Assembly: GCA_964533735.1 (NCBI GenBank)
Contig: CAZHMD010000001.1
Location: 372,001 to 436,000, forward strand
DNA from: UBA6107 sp964533735
GTDB lineage: Bacteria > Chloroflexota > Anaerolineae > Anaerolineales > Anaerolineaceae
Length of the DNA: 64,000 bases
Direction: 5' to 3'
Positions 62,467-64,000 of this stretch are shown one piece after another. Within the stretch, counting starts at the first letter, position 1; the number at the start of each line of letters is the position of its first letter. The notes beneath the pieces are model-generated. The model was not told the DNA's origin. It saw only the letters and a program-made list of their open reading frames with translations, and searched no databases. The translations under genes were made by a program, and so were the position numbers.

Positions 62467-63067
62467 TTTCCAATCCCCTTTTTTTATCTGTTTCGTAACC
62501 AATTTTCACCATTTCATCCTTAAGGGCAATTAATGCCCGATGGTAAAGACTTTTAATCGCACCTTCAGTCCGCCCCATTATTTGGGCAATTTCCGCGTTC
62601 GAAAGATCTTCCAGGTATTTCAGCAGGATCAATTGCTGTCGATCTGGGGCGATCCTTCTGATGCCTTTCAGGAGTAACTCGGTTTCCTGGTTCTTTTCCA
62701 CAAAGGTTTCAGGTAGATCCTGCCGTTGTGGAAGTTCGGGTTGTTCGTCAAGTGATACTTCTTTCCTGCGTTGTCTGTCTCGATGCCAGTTTGCGATCAG
62801 GTTATGCGCGATGCGGTAAAGCCAGGCTGAAAATGGTATCCCTTTTTCCTCGTAATTTTTAATGTGCCCAAAAGCACGGTAGAAAACCCGCGAAGTGATA
62901 TCTTCTGCATCGTCTTCAGAACCAACCCGGTAAAAAATATAGTTGTATATGCGGGTTACATTCTGGCTGTACAGGAAGGAAAAAGCTTCTGGATCACCTG
63001 TCCGGGCTAACTGGACTGCGTTTTCCGCAGTGATCTCCCGAATTTTCTGCTTGTTTCCTTTTGTCAT
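62459..63067 (-). CDS. ECF-type sigma-70 factor
   Basis: 202 residues from the ATG at 63067; the longer frame to 63184 runs into the protease gene. Region 2 includes FLYSQNVTRIYNYIFYRVG and DAEDITSRVFYRAFG, with the -10 binding helix PFSAWLYRIAHNLIANWHRD. Region 4 is YLEDLSNAEIAQIMGRTEGA followed by LYHRALIALK. It would redirect RNA polymerase to a small regulon, perhaps envelope stress, held in check by the membrane protein encoded in overlap. Confidence 0.92.
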   Translation of the reverse strand: MTKGNKQKIREITAENAVQLARTGDPEAFSFLYSQNVTRIYNYIFYRVGSEDDAEDITSRVFYRAFGHIKNYEEKGIPFSAWLYRIAHNLIANWHRDRQRRKEVSLDEQPELPQRQDLPETFVEKNQETELLLKGIRRIAPDRQQLILLKYLEDLSNAEIAQIMGRTEGAIKSLYHRALIALKDEMVKIGYETDKKRGLENE

Positions 63068-63113
63068 CTGATTAAACCCATCTCTACAGTTATGGATGCG
63101 ATGTTGTTCAGTG

Positions 63114-64000
63114 TTATTTCCAATTAATCGCCGCCTGCACAGCAGCGTATGCGTCCAGGATGCCTGCCCCGACCGCCTGGTCAACTTCGCCGCAAATTGG
63201 TGGAGTACCCTTGTATTCCTGCGCTGTGAATCTCAATATTTTCATTGTATTCTCCACATCACCAATCAATGCAGGATTTGCCGACCACATCAAAGCCACC
63301 ACACCGGTCACGTGAGGTGCGGCAAAAGAGGTACCATCCGCCGTGGTATAACCGCCACCTGGGTATGAACTGATTACCGTTTCTCCTGGAGCAAGGATAT
63401 CAGGTTTTTGTCTTTCGCTCCCGTCCACCAAAACAGGACCGAAGCTTGAAAATGAGGATAAATCGCCGTTCTGATTAACAGCGCCTGCAGTGAAAACTGA
63501 TGCATAAATAGCAATCGGATCTGTGACTGAAGCACATCCATAATTACCAGTGTTTCCTGCAGCTGCGGACATAAAGATGCCCGCGGTGGTCAGTGCATTC
63601 ATTGCCTCCTCATATACCGATGAATCACATCCTTCCACATCCGGGCAGCCCCAGGAGTTGTTGACAATATTTGCACCCATCGATGGATCACCATCCTTGA
63701 ATGGGTCACCGCCCTGTGGGAATGGCGCAAGCATGAACTGCATACAGTCCAGGTACCTTGCCGGGTTGCCAAGATTGCGCGCCAGGTTTACACAACCAAT
63801 CCATTGGGCGCCAGGTGCAATCCCAATATCCTTACCCGCAACAATTCCAAGAGTCATCGTTCCATGGCCTGAAAGGTCCACTGGAAACGGAGACGCATTC
63901 CAGGGATCATACCAATTATAGTTATCACTGCTGCTTGACCCTCGATAATTTTCCGTAAGTTGAGGGTGCCTGCCATCCGCCCCGCTGTCGGTTTGCCCGA
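63114..64000 (-). CDS. Subtilisin-family serine protease, 5' part beyond the window
   Basis: The frame is open to the right edge; 295 codons are visible and the N-terminus is missing. The S8 triad is complete: D in GQTDSGAD near the edge, H in DLSGHGTM and S in DGTSFAAPHVTG. The oxyanion asparagine lies in AAAGNTGNYG. The protein stops soon after the catalytic domain (AAINWK), so no C-terminal anchor exists. It is probably exported, though the signal peptide cannot be seen. The ECF sigma gene begins 46 nt downstream. Confidence 0.93.
   Translation of the reverse strand, partial: GQTDSGADGRHPQLTENYRGSSSSDNYNWYDPWNASPFPVDLSGHGTMTLGIVAGKDIGIAPGAQWIGCVNLARNLGNPARYLDCMQFMLAPFPQGGDPFKDGDPSMGANIVNNSWGCPDVEGCDSSVYEEAMNALTTAGIFMSAAAGNTGNYGCASVTDPIAIYASVFTAGAVNQNGDLSSFSSFGPVLVDGSERQKPDILAPGETVISSYPGGGYTTADGTSFAAPHVTGVVALMWSANPALIGDVENTMKILRFTAQEYKGTPPICGEVDQAVGAGILDAYAAVQAAINWK

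Overview
The window looks like chromosome from an anaerobic member of the Chloroflexota, most likely class Anaerolineae. The basis is moderate GC, sigma-70-type promoters, the form of SecDF, HflX, SMC and ScpA, a VKOR-type disulfide enzyme, NDP-forming acyl-CoA synthetase, and many proteins of a style common in that class. This is inference from gene content and not a database match. Almost everything is housekeeping DNA. No complete insertion sequence, prophage or CRISPR array is visible.

Region 1 (1-9433, minus strand) is the most unusual. It is one co-directional block: sigma-54 (rpoN, with an inserted zinc ribbon), a PAS/GAF histidine kinase, an NtrC-type activator that ends without a DNA-binding domain, a small two-helix membrane protein, and a giant TPR protein that runs off the left edge.

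Region 2 (9534-24484) holds trmFO with an M28 peptidase/glutaminyl cyclase-like gene, an aminotransferase with hflX, rpmF, a SpoIIE/PP2C-type phosphatase, a small P-loop protein, secD-secF, an SDR epimerase, a 2-hydroxyacid dehydrogenase converging on a glycerate 2-kinase, and a fused NDP-forming acyl-CoA synthetase.

Region 3 (24540-31754) holds tRNA-Leu(UAG) behind a near-consensus promoter, tig-clpP, a HAD phosphatase with rlmN, ftsY-prfB (with the classical +1 frameshift) and pfkA.

Region 4 (31839-41730) holds a two-gene multi-cofactor FAD dehydrogenase, a second HAD phosphatase, relA/spoT, a VKOR gene, a small acidic Cys protein, an MFS transporter and a MATE transporter.

Region 5 (41756-44332) is the only accessory-like stretch. 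It has a PilZ-like protein, a 97-bp three-copy tandem repeat, a small protein with a GNTNALKHG motif, broken copies of tRNA-Gln sequence, the intact tRNA-Gln(CUG), and a symmetric divergent promoter leading into an rpsF leader with regulatory RNA features.

Region 6 (44333-64000) holds rpsF-ssb-rpsR, a PpiC-type foldase, thrC-rnc-smc (minus) divergent from scpA, an aldo/keto reductase pair, a zinc-ribbon protein with mutS, fmt-panE-GH13 (minus), a HEPN-like/glutaredoxin pair, and an ECF sigma factor with a candidate membrane anti-sigma protein just downstream of a subtilisin-family protease that is cut by the right edge.

Convergent gene pairs are repeatedly separated by tight bidirectional hairpin terminators. 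Several genes start 6-9 nt after a -10 box and are probably translated from leaderless mRNAs.
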